Shown piece by piece: positions 1 to 12,070 of a DNA stretch of 64,000 bases. The translations under genes were made by a program, and so were the position numbers. Positions within the stretch are counted from its first letter, which is position 1. The number at the start of each line of letters is the position of its first letter. The notes below the pieces were generated by a model, which was not told the DNA's origin, searched no databases, and saw nothing but the letters and a program-made list of their open reading frames with translations. Source of the DNA: Strigamia acuminata (taxonomy: Eukaryota; Arthropoda; Chilopoda; Geophilomorpha; Linotaeniidae); contig OX442315.1 of the NCBI GenBank assembly GCA_949358305.1, positions 11,000,427 to 11,064,426 of the forward strand, given 5' to 3'.

Positions 1-3000
1 GTGAGGGTGCGATTTCGGAAAAAGTTGAAATGTTCGAAAAAATTTCCAATGTTTGAGAGTGTGTTACTCAAGTATCAGAAGGTGCGAGGTGCTGAAACTT
101 GGTGAGTGTCTTAGGGGTGAGTCAAGGAAGTGCCAAAAAAAGTTTGGGAAGTTTCCTGTGTATGGTTCTCTTTTTATGGGTGTTTGAAGTCGGGTTGCGA
201 TTTCGAAAAAGGTTGCAGTGTTTGGGAGTGTGTTACTCAAGTATCAGAAGGTGCGAGGTGCTGAAACTTGGTGAGTGTCTTAGGGGTGAGTCAAGGAAGT
301 GCCAAAAAAAGTTTGGGAAGTTTCCTGTGTATGGTTCTCTCTTTATGGGTGTTTGAAGTGAGGGTGCGATTTCGGAAAAAGTTGAAATGTTCGAAAAAAT
401 TTCCAATGTTTGAGAGTGTGTTACTCAAGTATCAGAAGGTGCGAGGTGCTGAAACTTGGTGAGTGTCTTAGGGGTGAGTCAAGGAAGTGCCAAAAAAAGT
501 TTGGGAAGTTTCCTGTGTATGGTTCTCTTTTTATGGGTGTTTGAAGTCGGGTTGCGATTTCGAAAAACGTTGCAGTGTTTGGGAGTGTGTTACTCAAGTA
601 TCAGAAAGTGCGAGGTGCTGAAACTTGGTGAGTGTCTTAGGGGTGAGTCAAGGAAGTGCCAAAAAAAGTTTGGGAAGTTTCCTGTGTATGGTTCTCTTTT
701 TATGGGTGTTTGAAGTCGGGTTGCGATTTCGAAAAACGTTGCAGTGTTTGGGAGTGTGTTACTCAAGTATCAGAAAGTGCGAGGTGCTGAAACTTGGTGA
801 GTGTCTTAGGGGTGAGTCAAGGAAGTGCCAAAAAAAGTTTGGGAAGTTTCCTGTGTATGGTTCTCTTTTTATGGGTGTTTGAAGTCGGGTTGCGATTTCG
901 GAAAAAGTTGAAATTTTCAAAAAAGGTTGCAGTGTTTGGGAGTGTGTTACTCAAGTATCAGAAGGTGCGAGGTGCTGAAACTTGGTGAGTGTCTTAGGGG
1001 TGAGTCAAGGAAGTGCCAAAAAAAGTTTGGGAAGTTTCCTGTGTATGGTTCTCTCTTTATGGGTGTTTGAAGTGAGGGTGCGATTTCGGAAAAAGTTTTA
1101 ATGTTCGAAAAAATTTCCAATGTTTGAGAGTGTGTTACTCAAGTATCAGAAGGTGCGAGGTGCTGAAACTTGTTGAGTGTCTTAGGGGTGAGTCAAGGAA
1201 GTGCCAAAAAAAGTTTGGGAAGTTCCCTGTGTATGGTTCTCTTTTTATGGGTGTTTGAAGTCGGGTTGCGATTTCGAAAAACGTTGCAGTGTTTGGGAGT
1301 GTGTTACTCAAGTATCAGAAGGTGCGAGGTGCTGAAACTTGGTGAGTGTCTTAGGGGTGAGTCAAGGAAGTGCCAAAAAAAGTTTGGGAAGTTTCCTGTG
1401 TATGGTTCTCTCTTTATGGGTGTTTGAAGTCGGGTTGCGATTTCGGAAAAAGTTGAAATTTTCGAAAAAGGTTGCAGTGTTTGGGAGTGTGTTACTCAAG
1501 TATCAGAAGGTGCGAGGTGCTGAAACTTGGTGAGTGTCTTAGGGGTGAGTCAAGGAAGTGCCAAAAAAAGTTTGGGAAGTTTCCTGTGTATGGTTCTCTT
1601 TTTATGGGTGTTTGAAGTCGGGTTGCGATTTCGGAAAAAGTTGAAATTTTCGAAAAAGGTTGCAGTGTTTGGGAGTGTGTTACTCAAGTATCAGAAGGTG
1701 CGAGGTGCTGAAACTTGGTGAGTGTCTTAGGGGTGAGTCAAGGAAGTGCCAAAAAAAGTTTGGGAAGTTTCCTGTGTATGGTTCTCTCTTTATGGGTGTT
1801 TGAAGTGAGGGTGCGATTTCGGAAAAAGTTGAAATGTTCGAAAAAATTTCCAATGTTTGAGAGTGTGTTACTCAAGTATCAGAAGGTGCGAGGTGCTGAA
1901 ACTTGGTAAGTGTCTTAGGGGTGAGTCAAGGAAGTGCCAAAAAAAGTTTGGGAAATTTCCTGTGTATGGTTCTCTTTTTATGGGTGTTTGAAGTCGGGTT
2001 GCGATTTCGAAAAAGGTTGCAGTGTTTGGGAGTGTGTTACTCAAGTATCAGAAGGTGCGAGGTGCTGAAACTTGGTGAGTGTCTTAGGGGTGAGTCAAGG
2101 AAGTGCCAAAAAAAGTTTGGGAAGTTTCCTGTGTATGGTTCTCTCTTTATGGGTGTTTGAAGTGAGGGTGCGATTTCGGAAAAAGTTGAAATGTTCGAAA
2201 AAATTTCCAATGTTTGAGAGTGTGTTACTCAAGTATCAGAAGGTGCGAGGTGCTGAAACTTGTTGATTGTCTTAGGAGTGAGTCAAGGAAGTGCCAAAAA
2301 AAGTTTGGGAAGTTTCCTGTGTATGGTTCTCTTTTTATGGGTGTTTGAAGTCGGGTTGCGATTTCGAAAAACGTTGCAGTGTTTGGGAGTGTGTTACTCA
2401 AGTATCAGAAGGTGCGAGGTGCTGAAACTTGGTGAGTGTCTTAGGGGTGAGTCAAGGAAGTGCCAAAAAAAGTTTGGAAAGTTTCCTGTGTATGGTTCTC
2501 TTTTTATGGGTGTTTGAAGTCGGGTTGCAATTTCGGAAAAAGTTGAAATTTTCGAAAAAGGTTGCAGTGTTTGGGAGTTTGTTACTCAAGTATCAGAAAG
2601 TGCGAGGTGCTGAAACTTGGTGAGTGTCTTAGGGGTGAGTCAAGGAAGTGCCAAAAAAAGTTTGGGAAATTTCCTGTGTATGGTTCTCTTTTTATGGGTG
2701 TTTGAAGTCGGGTTGCGATTTCGAAAAAGGTTGCAGTGTTTGGGAGTGTGTTACTCAAGTATCAGAAGGTGCGAGGTGCTGAAACTTGGTGAGTGTCTTA
2801 GGGGTGAGTCAAGGAAGTGCCAAAAAAAGTTTGGAAAGTTTCCTGTGTATGGTTCTCTCTTTATGGGTGTTTGAAGTGAGGGTGCGATTTCGGAAAAAGT
2901 TGAAATGTTCGAAAAAATTTCCAATGTTTGAGAGTGTGTTACTCAAGTATCAGAAGGTGCGAGGTGCTGAAACTTGTTGATTGTCTTAGGAGTGAGTCAA

Positions 3001-6000
3001 GGAAGTGCCAAAAAAAGTTTGGGAAGTTTCCTGTGTATGGTTCTCTTTTTATGGGTGTTTGAAGTCGGGTTGCGATTTCGAAAAACGTTGCAGTGTTTGG
3101 GAGTGTGTTACTCAAGTATCAGAAGGTGCGAGGTGCTGAAACTTGGTGAGTGTCTTAGGGGTGAGTCAAGGAAGTGCCAAAAAAAGTTTGGGAAGTTTCC
3201 TGTGTATGGTTCTCTCTTTATGGGTGTTTGAATTGAGGGTGCGATTTCGGAAAAAGTTGAAATGTTCGAAAAAATTTCCAATGTTTGAGAGTGTGTTACT
3301 CAAGTATCAGAAGGTGCGAGGTGCTGAAACTTGGTAAGTGTCTTAGGGGTGAGTCAAGGAAATGCCAAAAAAAGTTTGGGAAATTTCCTGTGTATGGTTC
3401 TCTTTTTATGGGTGTTTGAAGTCGGGTTGCGATTTCGAAAAAGGTTGCAGTGTTTGGGAGTGTGTTACTCAAGTATCAGAAGGTGCGAGGTGCTGAAACT
3501 TGGTGAGTGTCTTAGGGGTGAGTCAAGGAAGTGCCAAAAAATGTTTGGGAAGTTTCCTGTGTATGGTTCTCTTTTTATGGGTGTTCGAAGTCGGATTGCG
3601 ATTTCGAAAAACGTTGCTGTGTTTGGGAGTGTGTTACTCAAGTATCAGAAGGTGCGAGGTGCTGAAACTTGGTGAGTGTCTTAGGGGTGAGTCAAGGAAG
3701 TGCCAAAAAAAGTTTGGAAAGTTTCCTGTGTATGGTTCTCTTTTTATGGGTGTTTGAAGTCGGGTTGCAATTTCGGAAAAAGTTGAAATTTTCGAAAAAG
3801 GTTGCAGTGTTTGGGAGTTTGTTACTCAAGTATCAGAAAGTGCGAGGTGCTGAAACTTGGTGAGTGTCTTAGGGGTGAGTCAAGGAAGTGCCAAAAAAAG
3901 TTTGGGAAGTTTCCTGTGTATGGTTCTCTTTTTATGGGTGTTTGAAGTCGGATTGCGATTTCGAAAAACGTTGCAGTGTTTGGGAGTGTGTTACTCAAGT
4001 ATCAGAAGGTGCGAGGTGCTGAAACTTGGTGAGTGTCTTAGGGGTGAGTCAAGGAAGTGCCAAAAAAAGTTTGGGAAGTGTCCTGTGTATGGTTCTCTTT
4101 TTATGGGTGTTTGAAGTCGGGTTGCGATTTCGAAAAAGGTTGCAGTGTTTGGGAGTGTGTTACTCAAGTATCAGAAGGTGCGAGGTGCTGAAACTTGGTG
4201 AGTGTCTTAGGGGTGAGTCAAGGAAGTGCCAAAAAAAGTTTGGAAAGTTTCCTGTGTATGGTTCTCTCTTTATGGGTGTTTGAAGTGAGGGTGCGATTTC
4301 GGAAAAAGTTGAAATGTTCGAAAAAATTTCCAATGTTTGAGAGTGTGTTACTCAAGTATCAGAAGGTGCGAGGTGCTGAAACTTGTTGATTGTCTTAGGA
4401 GTGAGTCAAGGAAGTGCCAAAAAAAGTTTGGGAAGTTTCCTGTGTATGGTTCTCTTTTTATGGGTGTTTGAAGTCGGGTTGCGATTTCGAAAAACGTTGC
4501 AGTGTTTGGGAGTGTGTTACTCAAGTATCAGAAGGTGCGAGGTGCTGAAACTTGGTGAGTGTCTTAGGGGTGAGTCAAGGAAGTGCCAAAAAAAGTTTGG
4601 GAAGTTTCCTGTGTATGGTTCTCTCTTTATGGGTGTTTGAAGTGAGGGTGCGATTTCGGAAAAAGTTGAAATGTTCGAAAAAATTTCCAATGTTTGAGAG
4701 TGTGTTACTCAAGTATCAGAAGGTGCGAGGTGCTGAAACTTGTTGATTGTCTTAGGAGTGAGTCAAGGAAGTGCCAAAAAAAGTTTGGGAAGTTTCCTGT
4801 GTATGGTTCTCTTTTTATGGGTGTTTGAAGTCGGGTTGCGATTTCGAAAAACGTTGCAGTGTTTGGGAGTGTGTTACTCAAGTATCAGAAGGTGCGAGGT
4901 GCTGAAACTTGGTGAGTGTCTTAGGGGTGAGTCAAGGAAGTGCCAAAAAAAGTTTGGGAAGTTTCCTGTGTATGGTTCTCTCTTTATGGGTGTTTGAATT
5001 GAGGGTGCGATTTCGGAAAAAGTTGAAATGTTCGAAAAAATTTCCAATGTTTGAGAGTGTGTTACTCAAGTATCAGAAGGTGCGAGGTGCTGAAACTTGG
5101 TAAGTGTCTTAGGGGTGAGTCAAGGAAATGCCAAAAAAAGTTTGGGAAATTTCCTGTGTATGGTTCTCTTTTTATGGGTGTTTGAAGTCGGGTTGCGATT
5201 TCGAAAAAGGTTGCAGTGTTTGGGAGTGTGTTACTCAAGTATCAGAAGGTGCGAGGTGCTGAAACTTGGTGAGTGTCTTAGGGGTGAGTCAAGGAAGTGC
5301 CAAAAAATGTTTGGGAAGTTTCCTGTGTATGGTTCTCTTTTTATGGGTGTTCGAAGTCGGATTGCGATTTCGAAAAACGTTGCTGTGTTTGGGAGTGTGT
5401 TACTCAAGTATCAGAAGGTGCGAGGTGCTGAAACTTGGTGAGTGTCTTAGGGGTGAGTCAAGGAAGTGCCAAAAAAAGTTTGGAAAGTTTCCTGTGTATG
5501 GTTCTCTTTTTATGGGTGTTTGAAGTCGGGTTGCAATTTCGGAAAAAGTTGAAATTTTCGAAAAAGGTTGCAGTGTTTGGGAGTTTGTTACTCAAGTATC
5601 AGAAAGTGCGAGGTGCTGAAACTTGGTGAGTGTCTTAGGGGTGAGTCAAGGAAGTGCCAAAAAAAGTTTGGGAAGTTTCCTGTGTATGGTTCTCTTTTTA
5701 TGGGTGTTTGAAGTCGGGTTGCGATTTCGAAAAACGTTGCAGTGTTTGGGAGTGTGTTACTCAAGTATCAGAAGGTGCGAGGTGCTGAAACTTGGTGAGT
5801 GTCTTAGGGGTGAGTCAAGGAAGTGCCAAAAAAAGTTTGGGAAGTTTCCTGTGTATGGTTCTCTCTTTATGGGTGTTTGAAGTGAGGGTGCGATTTCGGA
5901 AAAAGTTTTAATGTTCGAAAAAATTTCCAATGTTTGAGAGTGTGTTACTCAAGTATCAGAAGGTGCGAGGTGCTGAAACTTGGTAAGTGTCTTAGGGGTG

Positions 6001-9000
6001 AGTCAAGGAAATGCCAAAAAAAGTTTGGGAAATTTCCTGTGTATGGTTCTCTTTTTATGGGTGTTTGAAGTCGGGTTGCGATTTCGAAAAAGGTTGCAGT
6101 GTTTGGGAGTGTGTTACTCAAGTATCAGAAGGTGCGAGGTGCTGAAACTTGGTGAGTGTCTTAGAGGTAAGTCAAGGAAGTGCCAAAAAATGTTTGGGAA
6201 GTTTCCTGTGTATGGTTCTCTTTTTATGGGTGTTCGAAGTCGGATTGCGATTTCGAAAAACGTTGCTGTGTTTGGGAGTGTGTTACTCAAGTATCAGAAG
6301 GTGCGAGGTGCTGAAACTTGGTGAGTGTCTTAGGGGTGAGTCAAGGAAGTGCCAAAAAAAGTTTGGAAAGTTTCCTGTGTATGGTTCTCTTTTTATGGGT
6401 GTTTGAAGTCGGGTTGCAATTTCGGAAAAAGTTGAAATTTTCGAAAAAGGTTGCAGTGTTTGGGAGTGTGTTACTCAAGTATCAGAAAGTGCGAGGTGCT
6501 GAAACTTGGTGAGTGTCTTAGGGGTGAGTCAAGGAAGTGCCAAAAAAAGTTTGGGAAGTTTCCTGTGTATGGTTCTCTTTTTATGGGTGTTTGAAGTCGG
6601 ATTGCGATTTCGGAAAAAGTTGAAATTTTCGAAAAAGGTTGCAGTGTTTGGGAGTGTGTTACTCAAGTATCAGAAGGTGCGAGGTGCTGAAACTTGGTGA
6701 GTGTCTTAGGGGTGAGTCAAGGAAGTGCCAAAAAAAGTTTGGGAAGTTTCCTGTGTATGGTTCTCTCTTTATGGGTGTTTGAAGTGAGGGTGCGATTTCG
6801 GAAAAAGTTGAAATGTTCGAAAAAATTTCCAATGTTTGAGAGTGTGTTACTCAAGTATCAGAAGGTGCGAGGTGCTGAAACTTGTTGATTGTCTTAGGAG
6901 TGAGTCAAGGAAGTGCCAAAAAAAGTTTGGGAAGTTTCCTGTGTATGGTTCTCTTTTTATGGGTGTTTGAAGTCGGGTTGCGATTTCGAAAAACGTTGCA
7001 GTGTTTGGGAGTGTGTTACTCAAGTATCAGAAGGTGCGAGGTGCTGAAACTTGGTGAGTGTCTTAGGGGTGAGTCAAGGAAGTGCCAAAAAAAGTTTGGG
7101 AAGTTTCCTGTGTATGGTTCTCTCTTTATGGGTGTTTGAATTGAGGGTGCGATTTCGGAAAAAGTTGAAATGTTCGAAAAAATTTCCAATGTTTGAGAGT
7201 GTGTTACTCAAGTATCAGAAGGTGCGAGGTGCTGAAACTTGGTAAGTGTCTTAGGGGTGAGTCAAGGAAATGCCAAAAAAAGTTTGGGAAATTTCCTGTG
7301 TATGGTTCTCTTTTTATGGGTGTTTGAAGTCGGGTTGCGATTTCGAAAAAGGTTGCAGTGTTTGGGAGTGTGTTACTCAAGTATCAGAAGGTGCGAGGTG
7401 CTGAAACTTGGTGAGTGTCTTAGGGGTGAGTCAAGGAAGTGCCAAAAAATGTTTGGGAAGTTTCCTGTGTATGGTTCTCTTTTTATGGGTGTTCGAAGTC
7501 GGATTGCGATTTCGAAAAACGTTGCTGTGTTTGGGAGTGTGTTACTCAAGTATCAGAAGGTGCGAGGTGCTGAAACTTGGTGAGTGTCTTAGGGGTGAGT
7601 CAAGGAAGTGCCAAAAAAAGTTTGGAAAGTTTCCTGTGTATGGTTCTCTTTTTATGGGTGTTTGAAGTCGGGTTGCAATTTCGGAAAAAGTTGAAATTTT
7701 CGAAAAAGGTTGCAGTGTTTGGGAGTTTGTTACTCAAGTATCAGAAAGTGCGAGGTGCTGAAACTTGGTGAGTGTCTTAGGGGTGAGTCAAGGAAGTGCC
7801 AAAAAAAGTTTGGGAAGTTTCCTGTGTATGGTTCTCTTTTTATGGGTGTTTGAAGTCGGATTGCGATTTCGGAAAAAGTTGAAATTTTCGAAAAAGGTTG
7901 CAGTGTTTGGGAGTGTGTTACTCAAGTATCAGAAAGTGCGAGGTGCTGAAACTTGGTGAGTGTCTTAGGGGTGAGTCAAGGAAGTGCCAAAAAAAGTTTG
8001 GGAAGTTTCCTGTGTATGGTTCTCTTTTTATGGGTGTTTGAAGTCGGATTGCGATTTCGAAAAACGTTGCAGTGTTTGGGAGTGTGTTACTCAAGTATCA
8101 GAAGGTGCGAGGTGCTGAAACTTGGTGAGTGTCTTAGGGGTGAGTCAAGGAAGTGCCAAAAAAAGTTTGGGAAGTTTCCTGTGTATGGTTCTCTTTTTAT
8201 GGGTGTTTGAAGTCGGATTGCGATTTCGAAAAACGTTGCAGTGTTTGGGAGTGTGTTACTCAAGTATCAGAAGGTGCGAGGTGCTGAAACTTGGTGAGTG
8301 TCTTAGGGGTGAGTCAAGGAAGTGCCAAAAAAAGTTTGGGAAGTTTCCTGTGTATGGTTCTCTTTTTATGGGTGTTTGAAGTCGGATTGCGATTTCGAAA
8401 AACGTTGCAGTGTTTGGGAGTGTGTTACTCAAGTATCAGAAGGTGCGAGGTGCTGAAACTTGGTGAGTGTCTTAGGGGTGAGTCAAGGAAGTGCCAAAAA
8501 AAGTTTGGGAAGTTTCCTGTGTATGGTTCTCTTTTTATGGGTGTTTGAAGTCGGATTGCGATTTCGAAAAACGTTGCAGTGTTTGGGAGTGTGTTACTCA
8601 AGTATCAGAAGGTGCGAGGTGCTGAAACTTGGTGAGTGTCTTAGGGGTGAGTGAAGGAAGTGCCAAAAAAAGTTTAAGAAGTTTCCTGTGTATGGTTCTC
8701 TTTTTATGGGTGTTTAAAGTCGGGTTGCGATTTCGGAAAAAGTTGAAATTTTTGAAAAAGGTTGCAGTGTTTGGGAGTGTGTTACTCAAGTATCAGAAAG
8801 TGCGAGGTGCTGAAACTTGGTGAGTGTCTTAGGGGTGAGTCAAGGAAGTGCCAAAAAAAGTTTGGGAAGTTTCCTGTGTATGGTTCTCTTTTTATGGGTG
8901 TTTGAAGTCGGATTGCGATTTCGAAAAACGTTGCAGTGTTTGGGAGTGTGTTACTCAAGTATCAGAAGGTGCGAGGTGCTGAAACTTGGTGAGTGTTTTA

Positions 9001-10193
9001 GGGGTGAGTCAAGGAAGTGCCAAAAAAGTTTGGAAAGTTTCCTGTGTATGGTTCTCTTTTTATGGGTGTTTGAAGTCGGATTGCGATTTCGAAAAACGTT
9101 GCAGTGTTTGGGAGTGTATTACTCAAGTATCAGAAGGTGCGAGGTGCTGAAACTTGGTGAGTGTCTTAGGGGTGAGTGAAGGAAGTGCCAATAAAAGTTT
9201 AAGAAGTTTCCTGTGTATGGTTCTCTTTTTATGGGTGTTTAAAGTCGGGTTGCGATTTCGGAAAAAGTTGAAATTTTTGAAAAAGGTTGCAGTGTTTGGG
9301 AGTGTGTTACTCAAGTATCAGAAAGTGCGAGGTGCTGAAACTTGGTGAGTGTCTTAGGGGTGAGTCAAGGAAGTGCCAAAAAAAGTTTGGGAAGTTTCCT
9401 GTGTATGGTTCTCTTTTTATGGGTGTTTGAAGTCGGATTGCGATTTCGAAAAACGTTGCAGTGTTTGGGAGTGTGTTACTCAAGTATCAGAAGGTGCGAG
9501 GTGCTGAAACTTGGTGAGTGTCTTAGGGGTAAGTCAAGGAAGTGCCAAAAATAGTTTGGAAAGTTTCCTGTGTATGGTTCTCTCTTTATGGGTGTTTGAA
9601 GTGAGGGTGCGATTTCGGAAAAAGTTGAAATGTTCGAAAAAATTTCCAATGTTTGAGAGTGTGTTACTCAAGTATCAGAAGGTGCGAGGTGCTGAAACTT
9701 GTTGATTGTCTTAGGAGTGAGTCAAGGAAGTGCCAAAAAAAGTTTGGGAAGTTTCCTGTGTATGGTTCTCCTTTTATGGGTGTTTGAAGTCGGGTTGCGA
9801 TTTTGGAAAAAGTTGAAATTTTCGAAAAAGGTTGCAGTGTTTGGGAGTGTGTTACTCAAGTATCAGAAGGTGCGAGGTGCTGAAACTTGGTGAGTGTCTT
9901 AGGGGTGAGTCAAGGAAATGCCAAAAAAGGTTTGGTAAGTTTCCTGTGTATGGTTCTCTTTTTATGGGTGTTTGAAGTCGGGTTGCGATTTCGGAAAAAG
10001 TTGAAATTTTCGAAAAAGGTTACAGTGTTTGGGAGTGTGTTACTCAAGTATCAGAAAGTGCGAGGTGCTGAAACTTGGTGAGTGTCTTAGGGGTGAGTCA
10101 AGGAAGTGCCAAAAAAAGTTTGGGAAGTTTCCTGTGTATGGTTCTCTTTTTATGGGTGTTTGAAGTCGGGTTGCGATTTCGAAAAAAGTTGTG
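1..10193 (+). repeat. Tandem satellite array of 169-bp and 188-bp units
   Basis: About 58 head-to-tail units run from the window edge to about 10193. Each contains GTGAGTGTCTTAGGGGTGAG and GTTACTCAAGTATCAGAAGG. Short units are 169 bp; long units are 188 bp because of 19 extra bases around the AAAAAGTTGAAA segment. Two long types are visible, one with TTTTCGAAAAAGGTTGCAG and one with AATGTTCGAAAAAATTTCC. Higher-order structure is clear: the block at 2974-3669 recurs at 4740-5435 and 6882-7577 with the same private variants. Units near 8629 and 9154 share other variants. The many 64-114 codon ORFs simply repeat with the unit and are not genes. The left end lies outside the window. A centromeric or heterochromatic satellite is possible but not shown. 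Confidence 0.97.
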
Positions 10194-12070
10194 ATTGACT
10201 CATTTTGCAACATCCAAAATCAAGTTGAGGAAGGAAAGTTCACAAACTCATCTGATCGTCAGCGTAACCATAAAGGATTGTTAACAGTTTCTTTTCTGTG
10301 AAAAGGTTGTTTGTTTTCGCGCATATAAAATTTATGTTTTTCTGTTGCTATTACAGGAATGGAAACAGCAGTTTATTGCCAATAAAAATGCAAAATTATA
10401 GCTATTGAATTTTATTATAATTGCAGATATTAACAACTTCCGTCCTTGGAACTTTGCTGGGCAATTTGCTGGATCCGGCTTCAACTTCCGGCCAAGGGTC
10501 CACAGGATGCACATGCAGGCTGCTTGTTTACCACCAAGTACCGTATGCATTAATTAAATGCAATAGAGGTCTTTCTTTCAAAGTTTGAAGATTATTTTTT
10601 GTTCCTAATTTTTATTTTGCGGCGACATCTAACGGTGGAATTTATAAAATTTATTTATGGTCGTATGATATAGTACTAGATATTACAAAGATCTATAGTA
10701 TAGTTTGTGGTTTGAACATTTTGTATTTTATTGATTTCTCAACTAGTTTAAACATGATTTTAACAAGTATTAATTTGTTTTACATATTTTCTTTCTAAAT
10801 TTTAAGTAGTGAGACATTTTGACGCCAGACGCTGCTCGGCTAAAATGGCCGCTTGGACGAAGTTTATTTCTTGCTTCTTCGCGAAATAATTTCAATTTTC
10901 GTAGAAAACGAAGATTTCCATTCACAATCCTTCAATGGAAAAACCGAGAAGATGAATTCGGCTAGGTAAATTTTATATTCCCTATCGTATATCTGCGTCT
11001 CTCGGGTTGGAAAATCATATTTTCCAACCTTCAAATTTTCGTTTTTGTTTTGTTTCGTTTAATTTCAGCAAATTTAATTTGTTTTAAATCGAGATTGACC
11101 GTGAAAGAATCACAATCGCAATATTCACAAGCTGCGTCGTCTGATGTAAGTAATTTCAAACATCAACATGTTAAATTTCCTCTACTTTTCGTGATTTGTG
11201 TAATTACTCATTGGATGCATGAAAGTTGCAATAGTGATGGATTAACACATTCAGTGTCCACTACAGTATGTTAGCACTAAATTGGGCTGGAAAATTTATT
11301 TCCAATTAAATAATCTAATTATTTTATTTTTATTTTATTTTTTTAAAAGTAGGAAAAATGACTTTCAAATTCATCTTTCAGGGTAGAGACGAATAAGATG
11401 AAGTTACAAATGTTTTCACTGCAGTTATTAACGGAAAACTGAGTTTTGGACCACTGTATCCAATGCTGTTATTCCCGACAATTTTATGGTACCGTACCGA
11501 AATCTTGGGATCAAGGTGATCTGAATTCTGAATGCTGGTATTTTGATGCTAAAATTTTTTCTCGAAAAATATGCTGAATTGATACGAAATGAGCCGAAAA
11601 ATCAATTTCCGCCTTCGGAATTTTCATAGCCGAAAGATAAATTACAAATACATTTATTTTTGTGTTATCAACTTTATTTTTCATTTCTTAATAATTTTAC
11701 AATTTAAAATATGAAGTACACAAGAAATGTGCGGATTAAAGGACAGATAGACACCGATTGTGAGACTAAAAGTGTTTCAAATGTCATAAATGAATGCAAC
11801 CAACAGTAAAAGTTTAATGAGGTTGGATTATAAGTAGTTTAATCGATAGTATTAAGATTTAGAATTTCTTATAATTAATAAATATTTCGAATGTTCGTCC
11901 TCGCTGGCTTTCTTTGTCTATGATTCTTCTCCAAATCAGCCATTTTCTTACGATTCTGTGGTTATGTTTCACAAAGTTCCGGCTATTGGCACCAAATGTT
12001 GTTTCCAACAACTCTTAAGTCAAGTGGGAAATTGTATAAAATAGTTTTCGAAGTCAGGTGTCAAAGATTT
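10194..12070. other. Intergenic region, mostly unannotated
   Basis: AT-rich single-copy sequence between the satellite and the 3' end of the DEG/ENaC gene. I see no long ORF or clear mobile element. The only structure worth noting is a set of splice-like signals at 10966-11396, listed separately. Confidence 0.6.
10846..11396 (+). other. Possible small spliced transcript (weak)
   Basis: A donor-like GGCTAG|GTAAAT lies at 10966. An acceptor TTTAATTTCAG ends at 11068, a donor CTGAT|GTAAGT lies at 11146 and an acceptor ATCTTTCAG ends at 11381. Joining 11069-11145 to 11382-11396 leaves one frame open through the junction (ending SQAASSD|GRDE, stop at 11394-11396). However, I find no ATG that feeds that frame from the first exon: MNSAS and MEKPRR starts both stop quickly. 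It could be a non-coding RNA, a 5' UTR or chance. The strand and existence are inference. Confidence 0.2.

Noticed and set aside
99-10081. Dozens of 64-120 codon ORFs (VSVLGVSQGSAKKSLG type) and two on the minus strand
   Set aside because: They recur once per satellite unit, mostly rely on TTG starts, and vary exactly as the repeat does. There is no evidence of a gene.
1-10193. CRISPR-like regular repetition
   Set aside because: Units are contiguous with no unique spacers and the context is eukaryotic; it is a satellite.
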